Source: Antrihabitans cavernicola
Lineage (GTDB): Bacteria > Actinomycetota > Actinomycetes > Mycobacteriales > Mycobacteriaceae
Length of the DNA: 64,000 nucleotides
Direction of reading: 5' to 3'
Assembly (NCBI RefSeq): GCF_008297975.1
Contig: NZ_VLNY01000006.1
Location: 186,001 to 250,000 of the forward strand
Positions 28,019 through 36,897 of this stretch are shown here, one piece after another (the stretch's first letter is position 1; every line of letters begins with the position of its first letter). Position numbers and translations under genes: made by a program. The notes below the pieces were generated by a model. The model was not told the DNA's origin and did no database searches. It worked only from the letters and a program-made list of their open reading frames with translations.

Positions 28019-28863
28019 CCGAGCAGGTCTGGAACACGCGCCCGCGCAAACGCTGGGGTTTGACGGCCATCGGAGTCGTTCTGGCACTGGTGTTTCTGAT
28101 TCCGTTCATCGTGATGGTGTTGGGATCGTTGAAGACGCAGGCGGAAATTCTGCGTATTCCGCCGACGTATCTGCCGAAATCGTGGCATCCCGAGAACTAC
28201 GTCGACATGTGGTCGACGCCGGAGACGCCGCTGCCGTTCAACATGGTGAGCACCGTCGTGATCTCGATGTCGGCGACCGTGCTGGTGCTACTGGTCGCTG
28301 TGCCTGCTGCGTACTACACAGCGCGCAAGCGGTTTCCGGGCCGCATGGCCTTTCTGCTGTTGGTGCTGATCACGCAGATGTTGCAGCCGACCGTGTTGGC
28401 GACCGGCTTGATTCGCGAATTTTTGTCGCTCGGCATCAATGACACCTGGCTCGCCATGATCTTGGTGAACGCGGCGTTCAACCTGTCGTTCGCCACCTGG
28501 ATCCTGCACAGCTTCTTCGCCTCGGTTCCGGTGGAGATCGAGGAGGCGGCGCAACTGGACGGGCTGGGGCGCTGGCAGACGCTACGGAAGATCAGCCTGC
28601 CGCTGGTGTGGCCCGGCGTCATCACCGCGACCATCTTCACGATCGTCGCCTGCTGGAACGAGTTCGCTGCCAGCCTGGTGATTCTGACGACGGACAAGAA
28701 TCAGCCGCTGTCGGTCGCACTCACCAAATTCGTCGGGCAGTACGACACCGCATGGCAATTCGTGTTCGGCATCTCCACTGTGTCCATCGTGCCGGTGGTC
28801 ATCCTGTTCGCGATCATCGAGCGACGTTTGGTGCGTGGGCTGACCGCGGGAAGCGTCAAATGA
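28015..28863 (+). CDS. ABC sugar transporter permease (MalG type)
   Basis: 282 residues with six membrane helices and the EAA motif EIEEAAQLDGLGRWQTLRKI. Partner of the upstream permease (ATGA overlap at 28015-28018). Last gene of the import arm of the amino-sugar locus. Confidence 0.9.
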   Translation: MTEQVWNTRPRKRWGLTAIGVVLALVFLIPFIVMVLGSLKTQAEILRIPPTYLPKSWHPENYVDMWSTPETPLPFNMVSTVVISMSATVLVLLVAVPAAYYTARKRFPGRMAFLLLVLITQMLQPTVLATGLIREFLSLGINDTWLAMILVNAAFNLSFATWILHSFFASVPVEIEEAAQLDGLGRWQTLRKISLPLVWPGVITATIFTIVACWNEFAASLVILTTDKNQPLSVALTKFVGQYDTAWQFVFGISTVSIVPVVILFAIIERRLVRGLTAGSVK

Positions 28864-28995
28864 GACTGTCGCCACGTCGGTAAAAAGCGCGCGACCGGTA
28901 TGGTTGTCGGGACCGAAACGATCTGTGAGACTTTTATTTTCGCCGTCTTGCGCCGAACAGGTGCCGACTCGGGGATTGCGGGTCACAATGACGAA

Positions 28996-29259
28996 ATGAC
29001 ATCGACACCAGCCGATCGCCGACCTGTTGCGTGGTCGGTGGGCGCACGGGTGCGTACCCGACACTCGCGCGACACCGATCTGGCGCCGGAGCAGTGGCCA
29101 GTTGTCAGCGGAGTCATAGTCGACGACTTCGGCGACGGTGCCGATCCCGCCGACAGTGAGTACGGCCGCGACTGGGCGCACAAGCGGCGCTGGGCGATTG
29201 CGCTCGACAGCGGTTCGTTGATCTTCCGCAACGACGCGGAGTTGGCGCCCGACAGCTGA
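28996..29259 (+). CDS. Small conserved-looking hypothetical protein
   Basis: 87 residues, acidic and basic patches mixed, beginning MTSTPADRRPVAWSVGARVRTRH. The part from residue 15 (GARVRTRH...VVSGVIVDDFGD...RRWAIALDSGSLIF) has the look of a small beta-barrel such as an SH3-like fold. No motif allows a function. It stands alone between the ABC permease and a GNAT gene. Codon use and the lack of a competing frame favour a real gene, but the start is not well supported. Confidence 0.5.
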   Translation: MTSTPADRRPVAWSVGARVRTRHSRDTDLAPEQWPVVSGVIVDDFGDGADPADSEYGRDWAHKRRWAIALDSGSLIFRNDAELAPDS

Positions 29260-29396
29260 CGTGTGTCAGCGCGGAGGTCGTGGATGATCTCGCTCGCCGG
29301 CCGCCGTGCGTCCTCGCGCACCGTCCTGGACGGCAGGGACTGTAGCGTTCGCTAATCCATTGGCGTCGCCGCCGCCCCTCCTGACACGATCCGGAC

Positions 29397-29903
29397 GTGA
29401 CCTGCCCACCACTTTCGGGATCAACCGTCCAACTCGCGACGCACGCCGACGCCGCCGAACTGCTGGTTCTCCAGCGCTGCTGCTGGGTGACGGAGGCCAT
29501 CGCCAACGACACGTTGTCCGTTCCGCCCCTGCACGAAGATCTCGCGACCGTCGCACGCTGGATCGACGACATGAGCGTGTGGGTCGTACGTGTCGACGGT
29601 CGTTTGGTCGGTTCGGTGCGGGCCGTGCTGGTCGACGGCGGCTGGCAGATCGGCAGACTGATGGTGGCTCCCGATCTCAGCGGGTACGGACTCGGCCGGT
29701 GGCTACTCGAGCTGGCCGAGAGGAATGCGCCGTTGGCTGCGACGCGCCTCGAACTGTTCGCTGGAAGTCGCAGCGAGCGGAACCTCCGGATGTACGCGTC
29801 GGCAGGCTATGTCGCTAGGCCGCCCGACCCGCTCGGGATCGCGCAGCACATCTCTGGAGCGACATATCTTGTGAAAGCGCTCGGGTCCGGAGCCTGCGGA
29901 TAG
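29397..29903 (+). CDS. GNAT-family N-acetyltransferase
   Basis: 168 residues with the acetyl-CoA motif A as IGRLMVAPDLSGYGLGRWLLELAE (R/Q-x-x-G-x-G/A version GYGLGRW) and the C-terminal NLRMYASAGY of the fold. GTG start. The acceptor substrate cannot be predicted. Stand-alone gene. Confidence 0.8.
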   Translation: MTCPPLSGSTVQLATHADAAELLVLQRCCWVTEAIANDTLSVPPLHEDLATVARWIDDMSVWVVRVDGRLVGSVRAVLVDGGWQIGRLMVAPDLSGYGLGRWLLELAERNAPLAATRLELFAGSRSERNLRMYASAGYVARPPDPLGIAQHISGATYLVKALGSGACG

Positions 29904-30031
29904 CCCAGCGACAATGATGATTCCCGCCCGGACCGCGAAATCGGCATCCTTGCCGATACGGCTCCGAGACCCGACTCCAGCAACGCACTCTTTGTCGGAG
30001 TCGATTCGCAAGCGCGCAGGGCCTGATCGAA

Positions 30032-30541
30032 TCAGCCGCCCTGGAGATCGACGTCACCATCGAACACGAATGGGGTCGGTCCGGGTGCGCAGCCGTTGAA
30101 CGCGCCGGTTGCCATCGGTCCGATGAGACCGACGTGGTTGGGTTGCCCGTCGGCGCCCTTCGTCACGGTGATCTGAATCGCTGCGGCATTGCTGAGCGGC
30201 GCGGGAACCAGGGCGGGTTCGGTCTGCTCGATCGGGTAGACGAACGAGACCGTCGATCCGGTCACCTCCAAGCACGTGATCGGTCCGTCGACTGCGAGCG
30301 GCAACGACAGGTTCTGGAGTTGGCCGTTGGCGCGGTACGCACCCGAGGTCGTGCCGTCAGCGGCCCTTTGGCCGTTCGCGACGATATGCAACGCGGTGAA
30401 GCCGGCGATGGGTTGCAGGTTGCCGGAAACACTGAACCCTGCCGGGGCAGCCGATGCAATCGACGGCATGGCGATTCCGACGGCCGCTGCAGCGGCGGCA
30501 ACTGCGGCGACTCGGGCCATATTCGTCTTGCGATGCTTCAT
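30032..30541 (-). CDS. Small secreted protein, function unknown
   Basis: 169 residues. Signal peptide of about 31 residues ending SIASAAPAG, then a beta-rich domain with a single Cys pair (ITCLEV and FNGCAPG) likely joined as a disulfide outside the cell. Divergent from the icl gene and its long control region. No family recognised. Confidence 0.7.
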   Translation of the reverse strand: MKHRKTNMARVAAVAAAAAAVGIAMPSIASAAPAGFSVSGNLQPIAGFTALHIVANGQRAADGTTSGAYRANGQLQNLSLPLAVDGPITCLEVTGSTVSFVYPIEQTEPALVPAPLSNAAAIQITVTKGADGQPNHVGLIGPMATGAFNGCAPGPTPFVFDGDVDLQGG

Positions 30542-30691
30542 CGGTTCTCCTCGGGCGAGTCGGTGCGGTAGGTGTCCCCGTCACCGGGAGTGATACCCCG
30601 TGGCCGACAACTGCCAAACATGAGACGCGGAACCGTGCGCGAACTTCGGTGCCAGAACACCCAACTTCACGCACAGGGAACGCAGCTCCGA

Positions 30692-30709
30692 TTGTGATTG
30701 CTGTCACAA
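30692..30709. promoter_or_regulatory. CRP/GlxR-type binding site
   Basis: TTGTGA-TTGCTG-TCACAA is a perfect match to the cAMP-receptor-protein consensus TGTGA-N6-TCACA with one extra matching base each side. In Corynebacterium GlxR controls the glyoxylate genes along with RamA and RamB; the site lies 288 bp before the icl start. Confidence 0.75.
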
Positions 30710-30822
30710 AGGTCTTCGGGGGCTCGGTTGGGGGCGCGAAATCCAGCAGTACGCGCGTCCGATTTTGTCGTCGTAAACGGCGAGGCCAGCGCGCATTTCT
30801 CGTCGCGGCGGCGATCTGAGAA

Positions 30823-30875
30823 TTAGCAACCTTAGCAAGCCGTGTTGAAAAGCTAGCGAAGATTGGCATTAGCAA
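30823..30875. promoter_or_regulatory. TTAGCAA box cluster, probable RamB/RamA-type sites of icl
   Basis: Exact TTAGCAA at 30823-30829, 30832-30838 and 30869-30875, plus a variant CTAGCGA at 30853-30859. The same heptamer occurs in the ramB promoter. The cluster is 120-175 bp before the icl start codon. Confidence 0.5.
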
Positions 30876-30996
30876 CAGGTAGACGGCACTTTTCGTCTGT
30901 GTCATTGTTTTGAAGTACAGAGCATCTGCCTCGCAAGGCTGCGAAGATCCGCCGGGCCCCGGCGGAGCGAAAAATACAAAGAAGAGTGGAGCTGAG

Positions 30997-32286
30997 ATGT
31001 CGACTACCGGCACCCCGAAAACCGCCGCTGAGATCCAGCAGGATTGGGACACCAATCCGCGCTGGAAGGGTCTTACCCGTAGCTACACCGCCGATCAGGT
31101 CGTCAAGCTGCAGGGCAGCGTCGTCGAAGAGGCGACCCTCGCTCGTCGCGGTTCGGAGATCCTGTGGGACCTCGTGAACAACGAGGACTACATCAACTCG
31201 CTCGGTGCCCTTACCGGCAACCAGGCCGTGCAGCAGGTTCGCGCCGGCCTCAAGGCCATTTACCTGTCCGGTTGGCAGGTCGCCGGTGACGCGAACCTGT
31301 CGGGTCACACCTACCCGGACCAGAGCCTCTACCCGGCCAACTCGGTCCCGAACGTCGTTCGTCGCATCAACAACGCTCTGCTGCGCGCCGACGAGATCGC
31401 CAAGGTCGAGGGTGACACCTCGGTCGCCAACTGGCTCGCCCCGATCGTCGCTGACGGTGAGGCCGGCTTCGGTGGCGCGCTCAACGTCTACGAGCTGCAG
31501 AAGGCCATGATCGCCGCCGGTGTCGCCGGTTCGCACTGGGAAGACCAGCTCGCCTCGGAGAAGAAGTGCGGCCACCTCGGTGGCAAGGTGCTCATCCCCA
31601 CCCAGCAGCACATCCGCACCCTGACCTCGGCTCGCCTCGCGGCCGACGTCGCGGACGTCCCGACCGTCGTCATCGCGCGTACCGACGCCGAAGCCGCCAC
31701 CCTCATCACCTCCGATGTGGATGACCGCGACAAGCCGTTCCTCGACGGCAGCCGCACGGCCGAAGGCTTCTACGGCATCAAGAACGGCGTCGAGCCCTGC
31801 ATCGCGCGTGCCAAGGCCTACGCCCCGTACGCCGACCTCATCTGGATGGAGACCGGTGTTCCGGATCTCGAGGTTGCGAAGCACTTCTCCGAGTCGGTTC
31901 GCAGCGAGTTCCCGGACCAGCTGCTGGCCTACAACTGCTCCCCTTCGTTCAACTGGAAGGCGCACCTGGACGACGCGACCATCGCGAAGTTCCAGAAGGA
32001 GCTCGGCGCGATGGGCTTCAAGTTCCAGTTCATCACCCTCGCAGGCTTCCACTCGCTCAACTACGGCATGTTCGACTTGGCGCACGGCTACGCCCGCGAG
32101 GGCATGACCGCGTTCGTCGACCTGCAGGAGCGCGAGTTCAAGGCTGCAGAAGAGCGTGGCTTCACCGCCGTCAAGCACCAGCGTGAGGTCGGCGCAGGCT
32201 ACTTTGACAGCATCGCCACCACGGTCGACCCGAACACCTCGACCGCAGCACTCAAGGGCTCGACGGAGGAAGGCCAGTTCCACTAG
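30997..32286 (+). CDS. icl: Isocitrate lyase
   Basis: 429 residues; cleaves isocitrate to succinate and glyoxylate, first step of the glyoxylate shunt used on acetate and fatty acids, and also a methylisocitrate lyase in mycobacteria. Catalytic loop KKCGHLGGK with Cys191, and metal/substrate motifs VARTDAEAA-like [11 protein letters not shown], are intact. Length is that of mycobacterial Icl1. ATG start with GTGGAG upstream. Followed by a strong stem-loop and then fadB2, the same order as Rv0467-Rv0468. Regulation: see the CRP-type and TTAGCAA sites upstream. Confidence 0.96.
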   Translation: MSTTGTPKTAAEIQQDWDTNPRWKGLTRSYTADQVVKLQGSVVEEATLARRGSEILWDLVNNEDYINSLGALTGNQAVQQVRAGLKAIYLSGWQVAGDANLSGHTYPDQSLYPANSVPNVVRRINNALLRADEIAKVEGDTSVANWLAPIVADGEAGFGGALNVYELQKAMIAAGVAGSHWEDQLASEKKCGHLGGKVLIPTQQHIRTLTSARLAADVADVPTVVIARTDAEAATLITSDVDDRDKPFLDGSRTAEGFYGIKNGVEPCIARAKAYAPYADLIWMETGVPDLEVAKHFSESVRSEFPDQLLAYNCSPSFNWKAHLDDATIAKFQKELGAMGFKFQFITLAGFHSLNYGMFDLAHGYAREGMTAFVDLQEREFKAAEERGFTAVKHQREVGAGYFDSIATTVDPNTSTAALKGSTEEGQFH

Positions 32287-32323
32287 GAACTGTCCCGCCT
32301 CTCCGAGGTTCAGCGCACTAGTC

Positions 32324-32355
32324 AGGCGGCCCGCGATTCGCGTTGCGGGCCGCCT
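32324..32355 (+). terminator. Strong stem-loop terminator after icl
   Basis: Perfect 11-base arms AGGCGGCCCGC and GCGGGCCGCCT with a 10-base loop, followed by GTCTTATTTC. Lies 37 bases after the icl stop, so icl is probably transcribed separately from fadB2. Confidence 0.8.
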
Positions 32356-32448
32356 GTCTTATTTCGATCAGCTCCTGGGCGTTCCCGGTGAGTTACCCAT
32401 TTTCTCGCCTGATCTGTTGTCACCAAAGTAAAAGGCAAGGTGGTCCTT

Positions 32449-33336
32449 GTGACTGAGAAGATCCAACGTGTTGGCATTATCGGTGCTGGTCAGATGGGTG
32501 CCGGAATCGCCGAGGTGTGCGCTCGCGCCCACATCGACGTGCTCGTGTTCGAGCAGACCCGCGAACTCGCGGCCGCCGGACGCTCCCGCATTCTGCGATC
32601 CCTCGACCGCGGTGTGAGCAGTGGCAAGATTACCGAGCGCGAGCGTGAGCAGGCCGCATGGCGACTCCGCTTCACCTCCGATCTCGGCGACTTCGCCGAC
32701 CGCCAGCTGGTCGTGGAAGCCGTCCTCGAAGACGAGAAGGTCAAATCCGCGATCTTCAAGGAACTCGACGAGGTGGTGACGGACCCCAACGCCGTGCTGG
32801 CGTCGAACACCTCTTCCATCCCCATCATGAAGCTCGGCATCGCGACCAAGGCCCCCGAGCGCGTGATCGGCATGCACTTCTTCAACCCGGTGCCCGTGCT
32901 CCCGCTGGTCGAGCTGGTCACCACCCTGAAAACCAGCGCCGAGGTGACGCAGCGCGCAGAGCAATTCGCCGGCGAAGTACTCGGCAAGCAGGTGGTTCGC
33001 TCGGCCGACCGCTCCGGCTTCGTCGTCAACGCACTGCTGGTGCCGTACCTGCTCTCCGCTATCCGCATGGTCGAATCGGGCTTCGCCACCAAGGAAGACA
33101 TCGACAAGGCAACGGTTCTCGGCCTGGCCCACCCGATGGGTCCGCTCGCTTTGACCGACCTGGTTGGACTCGACACGGTCAAGTCGATCGCCGATTCGAT
33201 GTACGAAGAGTTCAAGGAGCCGCTGTACTCACCGCCGCCGCTGCTTTCGCGCATGGTGGAGGCTGGGCTGGTAGGAAAGAAGGCCGGTGCAGGCTTCTAC
33301 CAGTACGCCGACAAGAATGGACGCGCAGCGAAGTAG
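32449..33336 (+). CDS. fadB2: 3-hydroxybutyryl-CoA dehydrogenase
   Basis: 295 residues; NAD-dependent oxidation of (S)-3-hydroxyacyl-CoA or reverse reduction. Rossmann motif GIIGAGQMGAGIAE, catalytic His in GMHFFNPVPVLPLVE, and Asn in LASNTSSIPI. Strong likeness to FadB2 (Rv0468), which follows icl1 in mycobacteria. The GTG at 32449 (VTEKIQRVG) is preferred over the GTG at 32440 because family members start there. The MetE-like gene follows after 27 bases. Confidence 0.92.
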   Translation: MTEKIQRVGIIGAGQMGAGIAEVCARAHIDVLVFEQTRELAAAGRSRILRSLDRGVSSGKITEREREQAAWRLRFTSDLGDFADRQLVVEAVLEDEKVKSAIFKELDEVVTDPNAVLASNTSSIPIMKLGIATKAPERVIGMHFFNPVPVLPLVELVTTLKTSAEVTQRAEQFAGEVLGKQVVRSADRSGFVVNALLVPYLLSAIRMVESGFATKEDIDKATVLGLAHPMGPLALTDLVGLDTVKSIADSMYEEFKEPLYSPPPLLSRMVEAGLVGKKAGAGFYQYADKNGRAAK

Positions 33337-33363
33337 CGCAACAGTCCGAAAGGTCGAGACGCA

Positions 33364-35685
33364 ATGGCTCAGAGCGCGGACGGATACGGATCCAGCGTCC
33401 TCGGCTACCCGAGGATCGGCCCGCACCGCGAGCTCAAGCGTGCACTCGAGGCTTACTGGCACGGCAGTAGTAGCAAGGAAGAACTGCTGCAGGTCGGTCG
33501 CGATATTCAAGAGCGAACATTCGACGAACTCGCCGCGACCGGTTTGACGCAGGTACCCGGCAACACCTTCTCGTTCTACGATCACGTGCTCGACAACGCG
33601 TTGCTGTTCGGCGCCGTCCCGGCCCGATTCACGCCGCTGCAGGACCAGCTCGATCCGCTCGACTTCTATTTCACGATGTGTCGCGGTCGACCTGACGTCC
33701 ACCCGCTCGAACTGGTGAAGTTCTTCGGCACCAACTATTTCTACCGACAGCCTGAAGTGGATGAGTTCACCGAGTTCTCTTTGCACGCAGAGCATCTGCT
33801 CGACGAGTTCGATCGGGCGATGGCCCGCGGCATCGAGCTACGGCCGGTGGTCATCGGCCCGGTGTCGCTGCTGTTGTTGTCGAAGGTCGGCTCGATTCCC
33901 GGCGAGGTCGCCGAGGGCTTCGGCACGCTCGACCTGCTGGACAAGCTGCTCCCGCAGTACGAGGCGCTTTTCGAGATCCTCGCCAAGCGTGGTGCGACGT
34001 GCGTGCAGCTCGACGAACCGTCGTTCACCAGCGATCGCGTGCCGGAAGAGCTGGCCGCGTTCGAGAAGGCGTACCAACGACTTTCGACGTCTGCCCTGCG
34101 TCCGCGTCTGCTGGTCACCGGCCAGTACGGCGACTTCGGCGAGGCGCTACGGATACTCGCCGCGAGCAAGGTGGAGGCGATCGGGCTCGACCTTGCGTCG
34201 TACCGCGTCCGCCCCGACGACCTTGCCGAAATCCCCGGTATCAGGCGAAAACGCCTGTACGCCGGTGTGATCAACGGCCGCAATGTATGGCGTGCGGAAC
34301 CCCGCATGACGTTGACCTACCTGAGCGAGTTGGCGAAGGTCTGCCCGGACCTGGTGGTCTCGACGGGTACGACGCTGTTGCATGTTCCCTACGACCTGCT
34401 TGTCGAGTACGAGATCGACGGCAACGTCGCCGATCGCCTGTCTTTCGCGAAACAGAAAGTCGGCGAAGTGGTTTCGCTGGCCAAGGCGCTTACCGAAGGG
34501 CCGTCGGACAAGTGGCGACAGCGCCCCACCGAAGTGCATTTCAAACAGAAACATGCTGTGCGCCAACGTGTCTACGCCCTCACCGACGACATGCGGACAC
34601 GCGAACCGTACGACGTGCGCAAGCGCGCGCAGCAGGAGAAGCTCGGTCTTCCGTTGGTTCCCGCCACCACCCTCGGGTCGTTCCCGCAGAGCACCGAGCT
34701 GCGGCAGGCGCGCTACGAGTTGGGGCAGGGCCGCCTCGACTGGGACGACTACAAGGTGGCGGTCGAAGGCGAGATCGAACGCACCATCCGGTTGCAGGAA
34801 GACATCGGCCTCGACGTGTTGGTGCACGGCGAGCACGAGCGCAACGACATGGTTCAGTTCTTCGCAGAGATGTTGGAGGGCTTCGCGTCCACTCACAACG
34901 GCTGGGTGCAGATCTACGGTTCGCGGTGTGTCCGGCCGCCGATTCTCTATGGCGATGTCGCTCGGCCGGGACCCATCTCGGTCGAGTGGGTCAAGTACGC
35001 ACAGTCGCTGACGGACAAGCCGGTCAAGGGCATGGTGACCGGCCCGGTGACCATGATCGCAGGCTCCTTCGTCCGCCAGGATCAGCCGTTGTTCGACACC
35101 GCGGATCAGGTCGCGTTGGCGATTCGTGACGAAGTGGTCGACCTGGAACGAGCGGGTATCGGCATCATCCAGGTGGACGAACCCGCTATCCGTGAACTGC
35201 TACCGCTGCGTGACAAGGGGCGGGCGGAGTACCTCCGCTGGGCAGTCGGAGCGTTCCGGCTTGCGACCTCGGGCGTCAAGGCGGAAACCCAAATCCACAC
35301 GCACATCAGCTATTCCGGCCAACAGCTGGTCGTCGATGCCATCGAGGAACTCGACGCGGACGTCACGGCGATCGTCGCTACCCGTTCCATCGACTGGGTG
35401 ATCGACGCGCTGAAGGGTGACGTGTCCGAGGGTGCCGGACTGACGCACGGCGTCGGCCCAGGCATCTACGAAAGTCGGTCGGCTCGGATCCCGGACATCG
35501 ACGAGCTGGACGAGCTGCTGTCCAAAGCGGCGGCGATCATCGATCTCGACAGGCTGTGGGCGAACCCAGACGGCGGGCTCAAGACTCGGCACTACTGGCA
35601 GCTGGAGCCGTCACTGCGGAACCTCGTCGCGGCTGCACGCCGAGTGCGTCGGCGCGCATTGGCCGCCAAGCACCCCGATGCGTAA
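33364..35685 (+). CDS. MetE-like protein lacking most zinc ligands
   Basis: 773 residues aligning end to end with cobalamin-independent methionine synthase, including both barrels: LGYPRIGPHRELKRA, LVHGEHERNDMVQFF, YGSRCVRPPILYGDV, TGPVTMIAG and DEPAIRELLPLR are kept. Of the four zinc ligands of E. coli MetE (His641, Cys643, Glu665, Cys726) only the His remains (His647); Cys is Ser649, Glu is Val671 and Cys is Gly737. Without zinc the enzyme cannot activate homocysteine in the known way, so methionine synthesis is doubtful although folate-binding features persist. Starts 27 bases after fadB2 and is probably co-transcribed; no cobalamin riboswitch fits in that gap. Could be a changed methyltransferase or a non-catalytic relative. 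Confidence 0.85.
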   Translation: MAQSADGYGSSVLGYPRIGPHRELKRALEAYWHGSSSKEELLQVGRDIQERTFDELAATGLTQVPGNTFSFYDHVLDNALLFGAVPARFTPLQDQLDPLDFYFTMCRGRPDVHPLELVKFFGTNYFYRQPEVDEFTEFSLHAEHLLDEFDRAMARGIELRPVVIGPVSLLLLSKVGSIPGEVAEGFGTLDLLDKLLPQYEALFEILAKRGATCVQLDEPSFTSDRVPEELAAFEKAYQRLSTSALRPRLLVTGQYGDFGEALRILAASKVEAIGLDLASYRVRPDDLAEIPGIRRKRLYAGVINGRNVWRAEPRMTLTYLSELAKVCPDLVVSTGTTLLHVPYDLLVEYEIDGNVADRLSFAKQKVGEVVSLAKALTEGPSDKWRQRPTEVHFKQKHAVRQRVYALTDDMRTREPYDVRKRAQQEKLGLPLVPATTLGSFPQSTELRQARYELGQGRLDWDDYKVAVEGEIERTIRLQEDIGLDVLVHGEHERNDMVQFFAEMLEGFASTHNGWVQIYGSRCVRPPILYGDVARPGPISVEWVKYAQSLTDKPVKGMVTGPVTMIAGSFVRQDQPLFDTADQVALAIRDEVVDLERAGIGIIQVDEPAIRELLPLRDKGRAEYLRWAVGAFRLATSGVKAETQIHTHISYSGQQLVVDAIEELDADVTAIVATRSIDWVIDALKGDVSEGAGLTHGVGPGIYESRSARIPDIDELDELLSKAAAIIDLDRLWANPDGGLKTRHYWQLEPSLRNLVAAARRVRRRALAAKHPDA

Positions 35686-35724
35686 AAGGTGATCCCCTCC
35701 CGCCGGACGTACTGAGTCGATGCC

Positions 35725-36201
35725 TTACTCAGGGATCTCGACGGAGACGACCTCGACCTCACGCTCGCCGTCCGGCGTTGTGTACGTGACCGTGTCGCCG
35801 GGACTCCGCCCCGCCAGTGCGGCGCCGAGCGGACTGTCCGCTGTGACAGCGTCTTCGTCGTTCTCACCGATCTGCTCCACCACGCTGACGATGTGGACGT
35901 CTTCTCGTGTCCCGTCCGGCGCCTGCACGGTCAATTGAGTGCCGTCGGGCAGCGCATCGCCGTCGGTCGTTACACGATTTGCAAGACGGTCGTCGATCGA
36001 GTTGATTCGATCCTCCAACGCGGCGAGTCCGTCGCTGCGCTCCAGCACTTCCGCCCGATCGGCACCGTCGCCCACGGAGTCGCTCTCATCGAGTTCGCGA
36101 CGCATTTCGTCGCGGCGCTGCCGAAGACTGCGCACCTCATCTTCGAGTTCAGCTCTCGTGTCGTCGGTGAGCGTGCCATCCTTTTCGTTTGCGCTCTGCA
36201 T
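35725..36201 (-). CDS. GreA-type transcription elongation factor
   Basis: 158 residues, exactly the length of E. coli GreA. An N-terminal coiled-coil hairpin (about 10-75) has its tip at SVGDGADRAE, where the catalytic Asp41 of GreA is kept and Glu44 is Asp. The C-terminal FKBP-like domain follows (DSPLGAALAGRSPGDTVTYTTPDGEREVEVV). Binds the secondary channel of RNA polymerase to rescue arrested complexes, or acts as a competitor for that site as some actinobacterial paralogues do. Sequence is more divergent than a housekeeping GreA, so a paralogue is likely. Confidence 0.8.
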   Translation of the reverse strand: MQSANEKDGTLTDDTRAELEDEVRSLRQRRDEMRRELDESDSVGDGADRAEVLERSDGLAALEDRINSIDDRLANRVTTDGDALPDGTQLTVQAPDGTREDVHIVSVVEQIGENDEDAVTADSPLGAALAGRSPGDTVTYTTPDGEREVEVVSVEIPE

Positions 36202-36312
36202 ATCATCCCTGCCGATCGATTGAACGTGTCTTCGATATCGCTTGTACCCGTCTGAGTTTCACTCCAAACCGGCATTGCACGTCACGACGACACCTATGCA
36301 CGCAGGCAGGCA

Positions 36313-36741
36313 TCAGCGGAGGGCGGCAAGATTCTCGATCGAGTCCTGAGCATCGGACTTCAGCACGCGCGCGATCAGACGCCCGATCGGTCCACCCAAC
36401 AGCCCACCGTGCAGACCGGCGCGGAGTTCGAGCAGTGAACCGCCGTCGTGAGGGCTTACGTGGACGGTCAGGTCGAGTTTCACCCCGCCGCGCCCGGAGC
36501 CTGACATCTTCAGGAGACTGGGGGCATCGTATTCGGTGATCAGCCAGTCGATGACGTTGCGGAACGACTCGACCTTGACGGTGATGGACACCTGCGTCCC
36601 CTTCTCGACAGTCGACGGGACCTCGCTCTTCCATCCATCGAAGATGGTCAGCCACTCGTCGAGCCGAGTCAGGTCCGACGCTATGTTCCACGCAGTGTCG
36701 GGTTCCATCGACAATGTCACCGCGACATTCATCTCACCCAT
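36313..36741 (-). CDS. SRPBCC (START-like) family protein
   Basis: About 142 residues with the helix-grip pattern of polyketide cyclase/dehydrase-like proteins: an N-terminal strand NVAVTLSMEPDTAWNIASD, central sheet and a long C-terminal helix (LIARVLKSDAQDSIENLAAL). Common in mycobacteria; may bind a hydrophobic ligand. Start at 36741 (MGEMNV) or 36732 (MNV). Divergent from the antiporter. Confidence 0.75.
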   Translation of the reverse strand: MGEMNVAVTLSMEPDTAWNIASDLTRLDEWLTIFDGWKSEVPSTVEKGTQVSITVKVESFRNVIDWLITEYDAPSLLKMSGSGRGGVKLDLTVHVSPHDGGSLLELRAGLHGGLLGGPIGRLIARVLKSDAQDSIENLAALR

Positions 36742-36897
36742 TCCGAGTTCTTTCTGTGCAGCAGGGTTCGAACCGGTCGCGAGGTGGTTACCGCTGAGCC
36801 GTCGGCCGAAACATGCCGAGTAGTCCTGTTCGGTATCGGTTTGAGCAACTGCCCCAGGGGTATCCGAATCCGTTCGGCATTTCGGGAAGGGGTCATC

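Larger units (their letters stand above)
30542..30996. other. 455-bp icl control region
   Basis: No open frame here looks coding. It holds a perfect CRP/GlxR-type palindrome (30693-30708), a run of TTAGCAA boxes (30823-30875) and an untranslated leader before icl. The half nearest the secreted-protein gene (30542-30690) shows nothing further. Confidence 0.7.

Noticed and set aside
30853-32283. Open frame of 476 codons antisense to isocitrate lyase
   Set aside because: Mirror of a strongly codon-biased icl gene; translation is Val/Asp/Arg-rich with no motif.
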